Origin: Persicaria tinctoria
Lineage: Eukaryota > Streptophyta > Magnoliopsida > Caryophyllales > Polygonaceae
DNA: 64,000 nt
Direction: 5' to 3'
NCBI GenBank assembly: GCA_037127255.1
Contig: JBANSL010000008.1
Span: 10,671,396-10,735,395, forward strand
In this document: positions 47,201-58,088 of the stretch, piece by piece
How the letters are laid out: each line of letters starts with the position of its first letter
How positions within the stretch are numbered: position 1 is the stretch's first letter
Position numbers and translations under genes: made by a program
The notes under the pieces: model-generated
Databases searched by the model: none
What the model was told of the DNA's origin: nothing
What the model saw: only the letters and a program-made list of their open reading frames with translations

Positions 47201-47992
47201 AAACTTTACAGTAGGCTACCTGCTGGCATAGTCAAAGAGATCGTGGACATTCCTCTTCCTGTATCTTCCTTTGAGGACAGGCTATATTGGTGGCCAGATA
47301 GAGAAGGCTGGTTCACCACTTCGAGTGCATACAAACTCATCACATCTCAATCCGCTCTCAACTTAGACAATAACACATGGATATGGAATTTGGATATTCC
47401 ACCTAAGATCAAAAATTTTCTATGGAAGGTTTGTCAGGGAGGACTCCCAACTGCCTCTAGGCTGGCCTGTCGTGGGACCTCTGTTCCTTCTACCTGTAGC
47501 CTGTGCAATTGTGCGACCGAAGATGATATTCACCTCTTGTTAGAATGCCAGTATGTGCGTTCTTTATTTAGTCTTCCCTCTCACATAAACTCAACAATAT
47601 CGAGTATGATAACTCATTCTCGAGATATTAGACCTATCATGTCGTTTATTGGGAACAATCTTGCTTCGGCGGCGAAAGTGGGACTTGTCTTTACTTGGTG
47701 GTCTGCTTGGTACAGTCGAAACCAACTCGTGTTCAAGCAGGTTCCTTTCCCGCTTAGAGGTACTTTATTACATATTATTAAGATTCACAAGGAGAATTGG
47801 AGGAAAACATCTCAAATGGAGTGTAGTCTAGATGAGGATATCCTCTTACTCTCGCAACGCCCCACCCAACCAAAGAGGAAAAAAAAAAAAAACATGATAG
47901 AGTTACATGGCGGAAACCCCCGTGGGGAACTCTCAAGCTCAACTTTGATGGATCCACAATCACAAACAATGATAGCTCGGCTGGAGTCATAA
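44243..47992 (+). CDS. LINE ORF2: endonuclease and reverse transcriptase (1249 aa)
   Basis: Begins MKISYWNCRGIG, the usual start of plant L1 ORF2. Endonuclease of the AP type, residues 1-235: ETKSE, VYAPP (about 110), GDLNE (about 141), SDHCPI (about 227). RT domain about 450-720: SPGPDGITAEFYKKYW, LDMEKAYDRVDW, RQGDPLSPFLF and the catalytic FADD near 695. A zinc-binding C-terminal segment (CSLCNCATEDDIHLLLEC) is at about 1087-1105. The frame then reaches 14 consecutive A (47879-47892), after which RNase H continues in the -1 frame; this frame ends at 47992 with unrelated residues. EN and RT catalytic residues look intact, so the copy may be young and even active for nicking and reverse transcription. 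Confidence 0.95.
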   Translation: MKISYWNCRGIGKTTFWTEINSLCKNEHIQMMALAETKSELIPEDKLWKYAGFDVAIWSPATGRSGGLGILWKTHQLSNEIISVEIHLPRIIGLRYENVNDNFKTLLLFVYAPPVPNEKDSFWETLTSIVNASSLPCIVLGDLNEILCSSDKLGGADSRFSRFTRLLNFKNDCSLSDLPTYGNPFTWRKNQEEENNIREKLDRVLVHPQILHKFPNLITNNGAFSTSDHCPISITLENNTTFKAPPFKFENTWLQRKDFRNIVKQSWRASCPGSTMFQLIFKQKILKKKAKEWNKLTFGNIFRHLKEVENELLKIQSAGLVNNIQRTNSKENCLIRKKEKLLLFQKTFWNQRAKTKHLKLSDSNTSYFHRVASGRRHRKQIRNITIAEGTLIVGEESVRNEIKNDFEKRFKKESIDDRLLNEMLNLIHPSITTEENEFLIRHPSNNEIKTAVFSLGKNKSPGPDGITAEFYKKYWDIVGVSIIRAVKGFFNSGKILKQINHTFISLLPKRDNPSTTSHYCPISLCSTLYKIISKILTERIKTIIGKLIHPLQGAFVSDRAIQDNVLIAHEIFHSFRSRSGREGWLAIKLDMEKAYDRVDWNFTKKILEKFGFHHTFIAWVMECVTTVSFSVLVNNGPTDMFLPSRGLRQGDPLSPFLFILGAEILARKLSTETNLDNSPIGFSFDRNGPRVPFLSFADDIIIFTRGSVDAGKRIKTIIDSYCRVSGQKVNYHKSCFQATKGISNSRILELSSCLNITNENSLEKYLGCPIINGRVNKHTFEDIICKSKEQLSKWRADALSQQGRTILINTNLSAKPLYTMQNFLLPASIHKELDQINRTFFWNKDLQHCPLISWDRICRPKKCGGLGLRKSKEMNEALQMKLLWKILAEPDNVWVKLIQHKYLRTPNILEYKKRGDSSWQWAKLTTLIDKFKSGLIWSVGNGKSIKFWTDNWITTSSLQSREGCPEIGNMKETVSEYIMGGKWWMEKLYSRLPAGIVKEIVDIPLPVSSFEDRLYWWPDREGWFTTSSAYKLITSQSALNLDNNTWIWNLDIPPKIKNFLWKVCQGGLPTASRLACRGTSVPSTCSLCNCATEDDIHLLLECQYVRSLFSLPSHINSTISSMITHSRDIRPIMSFIGNNLASAAKVGLVFTWWSAWYSRNQLVFKQVPFPLRGTLLHIIKIHKENWRKTSQMECSLDEDILLLSQRPTQPKRKKKKNMIELHGGNPRGELSSSTLMDPQSQTMIARLES

Positions 47993-48378
47993 TCAGGGAC
48001 TGGAACGGACGTCCAATACAAATATGTTATCAGAAGCTTGGTAAACAAAGTCCCTTAAAAGCGGAGGCTCTTGCTTTAAAACTTGGAATCCAACACGCAA
48101 CTCGACTCCATATCGACAAAATTCATATTGAAGGCGACTCTAGTATAATTATAAACCACCTCAATCAAATCTCTAAATGTCCTTGGGAAATTGAGCTCAT
48201 CATGTCAGATATTAAACTCCTTCTATCGACTTTGAAAGAAGTCTCCTTCTTTCATGTTCCCCGTTTAGGCAATAGAGTGGCGGATTAGGTTGCACACCTT
48301 TGCCACTCTGCCTGGGGTGTCGATATTCAAAATGATTTAGGTCTTTTAGACCTCATCCGAAAGGATGCTGTCGGGTAG
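47902..48378 (+). pseudogene. LINE RNase H domain in shifted frame with a stop
   Basis: Reading codons from 47902 gives VTWRKPPWGTLKLNFDGS, then KAEALALKLGI, HIEGDSS and FHVPRLGNRVAD, the standard RNase H end of plant LINE ORF2. It is -1 to ORF2, and TAG at 48286-48288 replaces the expected codon after Val-Ala-Asp. The domain is therefore lost unless frameshifting or slippage at the A14 run joins it, and even then it would end at that stop. Confidence 0.85.
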
Positions 48379-48391
48379 AGCTCGCTCGCCC
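48339..48391 (+). promoter_or_regulatory. Triple hairpin before LINE poly(A)
   Basis: AGGTCT-TTT-AGACCT (48339-48353), CATCC-GAAA-GGATG (48354-48367), and GAGC-TC-GCTC (48378-48387) extended by GGG/CCC. They are followed by a short linker and the poly(A). Possible template-recognition structure for ORF2 protein. Confidence 0.7.
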
Positions 48392-48438
48392 AAATTCTTT
48401 CCTAATCAAAAAAAAAAAAAAAAAAAACACCTCCAAAT

Positions 48439-49371
48439 TCCTATGATGTCACCAACTTAACAACTCCATTTATTATTGAGTTGTGATTTTGAAGTCCAAA
48501 TTGCTGAATCTCAAATTCATAAAATGTTTTTTAAACGTTTTTAGCTGGCTTGGGATGAGTATCTGATTAGCTGCTATACTATGAAGAAATCATGCAGCTA
48601 AAACATAAAATCGTAAAATTTAATCTAAAAATCAATTAACAATGAGAAAAAATTCACCAACTTATATACTCCGTATAAAACTCATATTGTTCATATTTTC
48701 GACGTGGGATTTTGGAATCTTTTAAAAAGAAAAATGTGGTAATGGAAGATGGGATGAAATGGGGAAATAGTGAGCGCCGAATGGGAAAGAGAAAACGCAC
48801 CACCTCGGTGAAGAAGGATAGCAACGGGCAACAGCCAACAGCCAACAGGGGCCCCACAGCCAATCACATCGGTTGATAGACTCCCACCATCTAACTTCTC
48901 CACCTTTGATTTAACGGAGGTGAGTGGGCCTCACACTTAGTGGACCCACCTCCCACATGGCTTGTATCGAATCCTTGCCGGGCCCTTAAGGCCCATCATT
49001 ACTATTTCCGGCCCATTTCAATCTCAAATGCCCTCCCAATTAAGAAAAATTCAAATGAATAACCTAAATAAATAAAGAGAGAAAGGGACGGCCATCTCAT
49101 GAAGACGTCATCTGTACTTGTAAAATTATCTTGCCAAACCCTTTAACCCTCATATTTTGATCACTATGAACAATATCTTAGACTTGTCTGAACTCGCATT
49201 TTTACCTAATAAAAAAAAAATACGTATTAAACAACAATGTCTCCGCTACTTATTAGTGATTTTAAACAAGCATTAATAAGTGAATTTAAAAATCTGTGTA
49301 TGTGCCTGAATCTCAGGCCTCCATGTTTGTCCAAAGGTTAGAAATTTTATGTGTTTTTTTTTTTTTTTTTA
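48439..49371. other. Intergenic
   Basis: No gene is seen. A short imperfect tandem repeat (CAACAGCCAACAG) is near 48832. Confidence 0.5.
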
Positions 49372-49490
49372 TGACGAGGAACCCACATTTAGCGGTACAC
49401 CCCGAACACGTGATCCAGTCGGCAAAGTCACGTACCAGGTAAATCGATTTTTACCGACCGGCTCGACCCACTGGTAGGAGAACAACTTTA
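49372..49490 (-). mobile_element. SINE family B, 5'-truncated, reverse
   Basis: A poly(T) run is followed by ATGACGAGGAACCCAC, the complement of the family-B 3' end. The body ACGTACCAGGTAAA matches copies at 6391 and 29545. Confidence 0.65.
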
Positions 49491-50714
49491 TTTTAAGTAC
49501 GTTGGGTACAATGGTAGACAAATTTGGAGGAATGGAATGTGGACGTTCCAATTCTACAAGTGTTCTATAATCACCCTCTCTATGATCTTCAACAACTTTA
49601 TTTTTGTTGCCCCGTTACCCAACAAAGTATTCAGAAATAATTAAATTGGAGTGGGGAACTTGAATTTTTCATATTAAATTTTTATGACAACTACAAATTT
49701 GTCAAAATTATCTTATATATTGATCTACATGCCCCCAAAATTCTTTTCTAGAAAAAAAATAAATAAATTAGGGCTGACAGACATACATCGGGTACGTAGA
49801 TGCAACCGGAAACACGTATCTCCGGCAAAATGGATCACCAGAAAATCCCAGATAGTGCTGCAAGGCGCTCCTCCGTGTCCTAACCACTGCCAGGATAGTT
49901 TCTCCGATGAGTGGGGAGTAGGCTAGGTCAGTGTCTGAGTTATTTTTCCATGTGTTCCAATAGCACTAGCTAGTGTTATGCCCGCACCTTAGACACGAAT
50001 ATTTAATTAATTTGATATTAATTTTTTATATTTAAAAGTGTGTGTATGTGTTACTTTATAATTTATATAATTATCATGGTTAGTTATAACAAGAAAATTA
50101 TATTGATACTCTTTATTTTTATGTAAAAAGTAAAAAACAAATATATGAAATTATTTGAAAATCTAATCTAATCTACTTTTATAAACTGCGTATAAAATAA
50201 ATGATAAGTAGTGAGATGAGTAGTGTATGTGATGAGTAATAAGATCCGACAACTTGGATGATTTTAATTGGTCCATATAGATAGTAAAATAGCATAGATA
50301 ATGTAGTACATTTCAGAAGACGTCATGTGGATTAGATAGGATCGGAAATGGGGTGTGGACATCCAATTTACAATTTCACACGCAGCATTTTTACGGGCGA
50401 AAACCCGCTAAAAGCGGGTGATGGATGATGTGAATGATGGGTGAAATGGCCAAGTGGGTAATGGGGTGGGTATGGATGATGGTTTTTCATCCAATACTCG
50501 CTCCAATAACCCACCCCATCAACTCGCACCAATAATCACTCAATAAGAATCCAATAACCCACTTAAACATATGATTTTACTTTTCTACCCCCTTAAAAAA
50601 CCCATAAATTTCTTTCTTTTGCTATCATTTTCTGACATTGATTTTATATTATGCTTTTATATTTGAGTTTATATTGTTAGTAGATTACGTAGTTAATTCG
50701 AAAACTAGATTATG
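49491..50714. other. Intergenic
   Basis: AT-rich, no gene. A GGGTGATGG-type repetitive patch at 50415-50530 and another at 51240-51350 surround a MITE and may belong to one decayed repeat. Confidence 0.4.
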
Positions 50715-50716
50715 TA

Positions 50717-50950
50717 CTCCATCTGATTCAAAAAGATTGTCGTTTGACTTTTTAACACGTATTTTAAGGAGCTAAAAACTATATAAAATATCAACTTTTT
50801 TAAATTAATTTTTTACAACTTAATATTTGTTGGTAATAAGTATTAGATTTTAAAAAAATAATAATAAAAAATTTAATATATTATATAGTTTTTAGCTCCT
50901 TAAAATACGTGTTAAAAAGTCAAACGACAATCTTTTTGGATCGGAGGTAG
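50717..50950. mobile_element. Stowaway MITE
   Basis: The left arm CTCCATCTGATTCAAAAAGA is mirrored by TCTTTTTGGATCGGAGGTAG, with TA at 50715-50716 and 50951-50952. The arms are long and well conserved (AGTCAAACGACAATC). Confidence 0.85.
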
Positions 50951-51346
50951 TATTAATTAATCCGAAAATGTTTCTATATTGTGTTTATATTATTATTAGC
51001 TAATCCGAAAATGCTTCTATGTTGGATGATCTTATTGAAGATATTCTCGTATTTTTTATTTTCTAAGTTATGTATTTCCACGTATTGTTGAACTAGATCA
51101 TAGAATATTTTTTTTATTTTACAAGTTGTGTATTTTTCACGTATTATTGAACTTGATATCTTAGTATGTGTTTTTAAGGTATATATTTCATATAATATTT
51201 GAAAATAAAAAATTTTGGTTCGTTTTATTGAATATCCATTAATAATTACCCGCTCCACCCGCTCACCCGCACAGGTTGGATGCGGGTGAAAGATTTGTGG
51301 GTGACAGAGCGGGGTGGGTGAAAGTTTATACTCGTGGAGCGGGTGA

Positions 51347-51458
51347 TGGAACTTGGAAGAAACCATTCCGGAATGACTCACTGGAAAGGACTTGTGGGTA
51401 GTACCCATAAATCCTCGATTCGAATCGCGGAATGACCGCTCTTTATTTACCAATTAAA
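51347..51458 (+). mobile_element. SINE family C
   Basis: About 112 bp with B-box GATTCGAATCGC and tail GACCGCTCTTTATTTACC. Flanked by GGAGCGGGTGA at 51336-51346 and 51459-51469. It matches the copy at 57180-57277. Confidence 0.7.
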
Positions 51459-51469
51459 GGAGCGGGTGA

Positions 51470-52141
51470 ATATGGAAGGCTTTCCCCCATAACTCGTCCC
51501 ATTTCCAACTCTAGATGAGAGTTCTCTAATAATACCACCTAAAATAGATTTGCTTCTAAGAGCCCCGCCTCTCTTTTTCACCAAAAAAAAAATTATAGAT
51601 TTGCTTCTACTTTGATATGCTACGTACTGTAGATTAATACTGTAGATAGATATACTACGTACTGTAGATTAATTTAATACACTATAATGCATAATTAATT
51701 ATTTGGAAGTCCAAAAAATAAAATAAATAATAAATAATAATAATAATACGGAGTAATATACTTCGTAGTAATAATAATAATAAAAGCTCCCGCGTAGTTT
51801 TCGCGCGCTGCTGGTCTCACCGATTGAAAGTCCAACCCATGCAAGAAGTGTGACTGCAGTGCAGTGCAGCAGAATAGCGCAGCACCTCTCTCTCTCTCTC
51901 TCGTCAGTCTTCTCTTCATCACTTTCACTTCACTCGCTCTTTAGTGTCAGTTTCTCCTTTTTCTTGTCTAATCCTAGCTCTTACATTAATCACCAATTTT
52001 TTTTTGTCATTTAATCTCTGTCTAATCCTGTTACAGATAAAAATAAAATAAAATAAAAGTTTTATTTTTAAAAATAAATTGAAAAAAATAAAAAATTATT
52101 TAAAAGCAAACTAAATCAATGAATCTTACTGTTTTGGTCTC
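51470..52141. other. Intergenic
   Basis: A (CT)n tract at 51886-51902 and a promoter-like CT-rich region are present, but no convincing coding exon follows. Confidence 0.4.
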
Positions 52142-52144
52142 TTA

Positions 52145-52949
52145 GGGCAAGTTTAACGGTTGAAATGGAGTATCGGTACTTGGCCAAAAAGAATAAAAAA
52201 TTGAAACAGTATCAAGTATCGGACGAAAACGATACTAGAACTAGTATCCTCTCAAGTATCGGGTGTAATAATTGTTGTGTCAGATGTAATTTTTTTTACG
52301 AAAAGCTTGTATCAAAACGACGTAGTTTACCGGCAAATATGTAATTAGTGTTGCGTTTTAGTGGGATGATGGCCTCAACATTCTGAATTCAACAGAGAGC
52401 ACGTGTCAGCTCGAGAGAGGGTGCACAACGGACGGCTATGATGTGTTACAATGGGCGGCTCAGATTGAATATGCGAGTTGTTTTTTTATAACAACAAAAT
52501 TCAATTTTCGACAATGAAAATGTAAAATTAAAAAATTAAAAAAATTACCAAAATACTAGATTTATTTTTCTCAACACATAGACATCAATTTTGAATATAT
52601 TTGACCAATTGTTTTTTAAATTTTTTTTGTTTGAATACACTTATATGTAATACAGTAGTACCCAAAACAATATTTGTAATTTTTTTCAATAATAATAATT
52701 CGGATACTCGTAGTCAATTAGGAGAGGGGTATAATTGTAAATTGATTTGGTGGAAAATGATGAAAATAATTATAGGAGAGGGGTATAATTGTAAATGGAA
52801 TTAGTAGAAAAGGATGTGTTTTAGGATCCTAGAGATGTTATTGATAAAGTGGAGAAAGTGGAAATGAGATACTAGGATGATGTGGCGGAAAGAGAATAAT
52901 AAAATAATAGTATTCCTAGTACTCCTAGTATCTCTTGATAAACATGGCC
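52145..52949. mobile_element. PIF/Harbinger-like element, copy B
   Basis: 805 bp, left end GGGCAAGTTTAACGG and right end CTTGATAAACATGGCC, flanks TTA at 52142-52144 and 52950-52952. It shares internal segments with 21290-22227. No transposase is present. Confidence 0.7.
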
Positions 52950-53025
52950 TTATATAAGCAACCTTTTTCATCATTTTTTCCTATTTGGCAATTGATAATA
53001 GTTCAAAGTCTCACCACTACGATGA

Positions 53026-53275
53026 GACCTTTGGTGCAACACAAAATATTTGAGGTATTTTTTTATTCATAAAAAAATTTAAAAATTATATTTACATTGT
53101 ACCTATCCAATAATATATATTTGCGTATTTTTTTCTTTCAAAATGATATTTTAATAAGTATTATAATTAATATTCTAAAATAATGACTCTTTTAATTTTA
53201 ATATTTTCTAAATATCATTTTATATTACAAAATACCTTAAATATTTTTGTGTTATACCAAGGGTTTCATTGTAGG
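53026..53275. mobile_element. MITE-like foldback
   Basis: GAGACCTTTGGTGCAACACA at the left is mirrored by TGTGTTATACCAAGGGTTTC at the right, around an AT-rich core. The target duplication is unresolved. Confidence 0.5.
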
Positions 53276-53308
53276 GTGTAGGAGATCCTCACTCCACCAT
53301 TACACAAG

Positions 53309-54407
53309 TAAGGATCTCCTACAACAACCCATGCACCCTTGTGTGCAGGGGCGGAGCCAGGGGTGCTTGGGGTGCTGGAGCACCCCCCCCCGGCGAAAAA
53401 AAAATATACAAAAAATAATAATTTTTTTTTACATATATTTAGTATTTTTAAGATAATATAAGATCTATAAAGGATATTTTAAACAAAAGTGCTCTCTACC
53501 TCAAGTGGTAAGGAAAGGAGGGAAGGAGAATCAAAATCAAAAGGTATTTGGGTTCAATTCTCAACTCATTCACTTTTTATTTGTCTTACTATATCATTAG
53601 TTCCTTTTTATTTCTCTCTATATTTTTTATTTCAATCAACTATTTTATTAAAAATTATGTCTATATTTTTTGTTTCTATAAACTATTTCATTAAAAAATA
53701 TCATATTTATGTTTAAATTTTAGTGTTTAAAATTTCTCTCTCTATATTTATGTTTAAAAATGTAATATTTCATAATTCCTTTTTATTTCTCTCTATATTT
53801 TTTGTTTCTATAAACTATTTCAATAAAAAAATGTCATATTTATGTTTAAATTTTAGTGTTTAAAATTTCTCTCTCTATATTTATGTTTGAAAATGTCATA
53901 TTTCATTAAAAAATGTCATTTTAAAAAATCACAATTTTACTGTTTTTTCAATATATTTTAAAAAATCTTCTTAATAAGTATACATCAAAAAAAATATTTT
54001 ACGGAATTTTTTTAGCTAATTTTTTTAGCACCCCCTAGCCGAGATTCCTGGCTCCCCCACTGCTCGTGTGTGACACAATATTATTTGTGATACTTTTTTA
54101 ATGATAAAAAAAATATAAAAATTATATTTACATATTATATGTTTAATTATATATGTTTTCATATTTTTTTCTTACAAAATGATATTTTAATAATTATTAT
54201 AATTAATATTCTAACTTTATAATTCTTCTAATTTTAATATTTTTAAAAATATTATTTTATATTAAAAAGTTATACAAATATATGTTATTTGACATGTACA
54301 ATATAAATATAATTTTTATAATTTTTTATCATTAAAAAATATCACAAATAATATTGTGTCACACACAAGGGTGCATGAGGTGTTGTAGGAGACCCTTACT
54401 CTCATTA
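53309..54407. mobile_element. Foldback MITE split by a hAT element
   Basis: The left arm AAGGATCTCCTACAAC...CATGCACCCTTGTGTG and right arm ACACAAGGGTGCATGAGG...GTTGTAGGAGACCCTTAC are complementary over about 60 bp once the hAT insert at 53346-54062 is skipped. Exact outer ends are uncertain. Confidence 0.6.
53346..54062 (+). mobile_element. Non-autonomous hAT element
   Basis: 717 bp, starts CAGGGGCGGAGCCAGG, ends CCTGGCTCCCCCACTG. The 8-bp duplications are CTTGTGTG (53338-53345) and CTCGTGTG (54063-54070), with one mismatch. The interior is AT-rich with a repeated segment (CTCTCTCTATATTTATGTTT at about 53735 and 53868). Truncated relatives are at 243 and 41411-41520. Confidence 0.8.
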
Positions 54408-54435
54408 CACATGCTCCGACTCTCATTTATTACAC

Positions 54436-54628
54436 TTTTTTTTTTTTTTTTGATCTTAATCCAGTTCGATCGACTCAGTCGCTCTACATCTGGATCGGGT
54501 ACTGTATGGCCCATTTAAGGGGTTGACCCTCCCAGTCACAAGCGACTCCATGTTTCCAAGAGGATTCGAACTTCGAACCTCTTGGCATGGGATGTAGCCC
54601 CACAACCACTACACCAACTTGTGATTGG
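54436..54628 (-). mobile_element. SINE family A, reverse
   Basis: In reverse it reads ACAAGTTGGTGTAGTGG (A-box) and GGTTCGAAGTTCGAATCC (B-box), ending in an A-rich tail seen as poly(T) at 54436-54452. TTACAC on both sides is the likely duplication. Confidence 0.8.
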
Positions 54629-56413
54629 TTACACTGTTTTTTTTTAGTTTATCGAAAATCACAACTCTCTTAATCTTTCAAGAGTATTTTCGTAGAGTAA
54701 AACTTAAAATACTACTATAATGACATTTTTAACAAAATTATAATTCTAAAAAGACATTTTGGCTGAAAAGAATAATTAGGTGTCCTAATTCAGTAAGATT
54801 AATAAAAGATTACTTAGTACTTACCAAAAAGGATTAATCAAGACAATATTTCTTTATCTAGCTATATTATTTTTAGTCATTACTAGCTACTAGCTAGTAG
54901 TAGTCAAGACACTTAGGTGTCCCGATTCAGTAGGGGTGGGCACGGGACGGGATTGGGCCGGGACGGGACTCGTCCCGCGAAATTTTTTCGGGACGGGATC
55001 GGGACGGAATTGACATTTTTTTTTCGGGACGGGATCGGGACGGGATGGTGTCTGGACGGGACGGGATCGGGACGGGACGGGCCTTGTCCCGCATATAAAA
55101 ATAATAAAATATTATATAAATTTGCAAAGTGAAAAAATGCTTTCATAATTCATTATTTAGTATAATATGTTGAATACGGTATTATTCTCAACTATATTAT
55201 TCAACAATAATAATATTATTATTATTAATATTAATATTATAATACTATTATTAATTCATACAATGATTGTATACACTACTAGAAAAACGCTATATAGCCT
55301 CGAAGTTTTTGGCTACCAATTTTTTCGAGGGTACCATCGTAGCCAATACCCTCGAATTTGGACTCGAAAAAATATTTGGATCCTAAGTACCATTGAAATA
55401 AAATCGAGGCCACTTTTCCATGCTATATAATCACGAATGTATGTTTCAAGGGCGTGATCGAGTGTATATTAGCCTCGAAAAAATATTCGAGGGCACTTTT
55501 TTGAAGCTATTGTTAAGCGTCGTTAGCCGTGAAATTGTTATAGGGTATACTTGAGGTTAATTTCGAGGGCATATAGGATCCAATATTTTTTGGAGGGTAG
55601 AGTTGAAGGTGTAACAGCTCAATATATATTACGAGGCTAATTCCGAGGGTAAATTTGATCCTAAATGGTTACGATTTTTTTTGGGGACTAACAACGTGGC
55701 TAAATAATCTCAAATTATGTATTCGAGGGTATATTTGTAGGCGTATAACCTTAAAAAAAATTGAATTTTCTTCGAGATCAAGATCGAGAGCAAAGTTGTT
55801 TGCCATATCCATTAAATACCCCAACTACGTATTTTGCTTTATCAACTAAAATGTACGGGGTTCATTAATTTTCACTCTCATGCACTTTTCTTTATCCCAC
55901 AACTTTCAAAATTTTCTACCTACCTTCCATTTTGTATGTTTTCTTATATTTTATCAAGAGTTTTGTGGTATTTGATCTTCATTTTTGGTAAGTATCATCA
56001 TTTTAATAATTATTTTCTTATTGTCATACAAGTTATGTTGTGGGAAAGCAAGAAAATCTATATGATTTAGAAAACGTTAGAGAGATAGCTTGAAAATACA
56101 GTCACATAATATGTAAATATATTAACCTCGGACACGCCCTCGAGTTCATAATTTTGAGGTTAAACTAGTATGACTACCCTTGTCAATACTCTCGAATTAT
56201 TATTTTCGAGGGTAAGCGAGTACATGAACTCTTCACCAATAGCAACAATATTATGATTTCGAGGGCACATTTGATGCTACATATAACCTCTAAATATCCT
56301 TTTGAGGGCATCGTCAATAGTGTGTTCTTGGGTAAATGTAGAACTTTTTTTTAACCATCTACCAATCTTTCGTTCCATTCTACGTACTTTCATTTTTTTT
56401 ATTCCTCTTGTAG

Positions 56414-56690
56414 ATGGATAATCATGATTGGATGTATATGAGACATTTGCCACATATATGGAGGTGGTTCGAATGAATTATTTCTCAATGGAGTTGAAGA
56501 ATTCATCAATTTTGCAAAATCACAAGTCCGATTTATGGACAACGAGAAGATCATGTCGCCTTGTTTGAAGTGTAAGAATGGACAATTTGAAGACGTTGAA
56601 GCGGTACGTCTTCATCTTTATCAAAAAGGGTTTGTTGATAATTATTATCTGTGGATTTTACATGGAAAATCACCGTTTATTCCAATTAAC
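56414..56690 (+). pseudogene. CACTA transposase-associated domain, frameshifted relic
   Basis: ATG at 56414 reads MDNHDWMYMRHLPH. After a shift, YGGGSNELFLNGVEEFINFA, then CLKCKNG and KGFVDNYYLWILHGK follow. This is the layout of the transposase-associated domain (start Met-Asp-x-x-Trp-Met, two Cys pairs, final His-Gly) that opens CACTA transposases. The DDE core that should follow is absent. Confidence 0.75.
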
Positions 56691-56929
56691 CCTCCCAACT
56701 GAATATCAATCTAGGTTGAGCATGAATGATTTGAACTTATTTGGAGTATGAATGGATCTATTTGATAATTTGGAGATCAATCTAGGTCGAAGAGGAATTG
56801 ATCTATTTGAAGATCAATCTAGGTCGAGCATAAAATAAAATAAAGATGGTTTTTATACACATGTGTATGACATTTGATTCTTTTATAGGCTTTCAAAGCA
56901 CCTTAACATACTATTGATCCTCTCATACT

Positions 56930-57385
56930 TGGTAGCTCATGAGCCAAGCAGAAATGTGTTGTGGTGGCCTGCATACTACATCAATGATTACAAATATGAA
57001 ACTTTGGAGCGGTCAAGATAAATTAACAATGAATAGCAGTGTGTACAAGCTTCCGTAGGTGACATGCAATCAAACTTCTTAATTCGGGATGATCGAACAA
57101 ATTTTAGGATTTGAGTTCATTGGTTTGCTGTGCAAGAAGATTGTGTTATTCAAGTGTTTGTGGTATCACCATAGTAGTAACCATTTCGGAATGGCTCACC
57201 GGAAAGGACTTGTAGGTAGTACCCATAGGTCCCCGGTTTGAACCCCGGAATGGCCGCAATTTATTTACCAAATTCAAGGTATGACCATAGTAGTAGAGGG
57301 ACAAAGATCCATGCACAGTACCGATTGCAAGAGATTAATGTGAGAAGGCGATATACTGATTATGAGCCTTTTGTTCTAACTCAAT
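56930..57385 (+). pseudogene. CACTA transposase C-terminal relic (DUF4216-like), split by a SINE
   Basis: GMIEQILGFEFIGLLCKKIV and FKCLWYH (57085-57168) fit the DUF4216 pattern of CACTA transposases. After the SINE, a piece ending INVRRRYTDYEPFVLT continues the same domain. Upstream stops and frameshifts show decay. Confidence 0.65.
57180..57277 (+). mobile_element. SINE family C inside CACTA transposase relic
   Basis: 98 bp with B-box GGTTTGAACCCCGG and tail GGCCGCAATTTATTTACC. The 18-bp duplication GGTATCACCATAGTAGTA (57162-57179) is repeated at 57278-57295 with one mismatch. Confidence 0.85.
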
Positions 57386-57716
57386 AATGAGTCGGGTAAA
57401 CTCGAGTAAAATTTATGTGTTAGGGTTGTTCGGGTCGGGTCGAGTCATATTCGATCAAAATGAATCTCAGATTGGTCGGGTTTCGATCTGAATCCGGTTA
57501 GTCTCATTCGGGTTTTCGGTCAAATCGGGTCGGTCTCGTTCGACTTTCAAGTCAACGTTCGGGTCAGTCTCATTCAGGTTTCAAGTAGAAGCGGATCTAT
57601 GTTTGTTTCAAACTTTCAATTGTTTGGGTTTAAACTGTTGAATCATGTTCGTTCGAGACTTTCAATTGTTTTAGACTTTCAATTTTGTGCACAACACTAA
57701 ATTTTTTGGTTCGATT

Positions 57717-57923
57717 GGATTTCGGTTCGGGTGAGTCGGTCAGATCTCGCCAGCTTTAGGTGTAATTGTTGATCAATTACCTGCAAATCTTTCTGTTCCA
57801 AGTGGTCGATCTAGATGAAGGAGGGTATAATGACAATACCGATGATAATAATTTTGAGACTGGAAAATAATTTCGGTTCGGGTGAGTCGGTCAGATCTTG
57901 CCAGCTTTAGGTGTAATTGTTAA
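57717..57923 (+). repeat. Direct repeat of about 55 bp
   Basis: The unit beginning TTTCGGTTCGGGTGAGTCGG and ending TTTAGGTGTAATTGTT occurs at about 57719 and 57870 with one or two differences. Confidence 0.8.
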
Positions 57924-57954
57924 CTATTAATTTTCACATATTTATATACAGATA

Positions 57955-58088
57955 ATCTCTTCGTCTCGTAATTTAAGTGATTTGACTTTTTAGCATATTT
58001 TTTAATATGTTAAAACTCTATAAAATATAAGAAAAATTTTAAAAAAAATTAAAATAATTTCAAACTTATTATTATGAGACGGAGGTAG
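57955..58088. mobile_element. Stowaway MITE inside CACTA
   Basis: The left end ATCTCTTCGTCTCGTAATTT is mirrored by ATTATGAGACGGAGGTAG, with TA flanks. It is shorter than the other Stowaway copies here. Confidence 0.65.

Larger units (their letters stand above)
42854..48425 (+). mobile_element. Full-length L1-like LINE
   Basis: About 5.57 kb bounded by the 13-bp target duplication AACACCTCCAAAT (42841-42853 and 48426-48438). It contains a 5' UTR, an ORF1-like frame, ORF2 with endonuclease and RT, a frameshifted RNase H, three 3' hairpins, and a poly(A) tail of about 20 nt. Plus orientation follows from the ORFs and tail. Confidence 0.95.
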
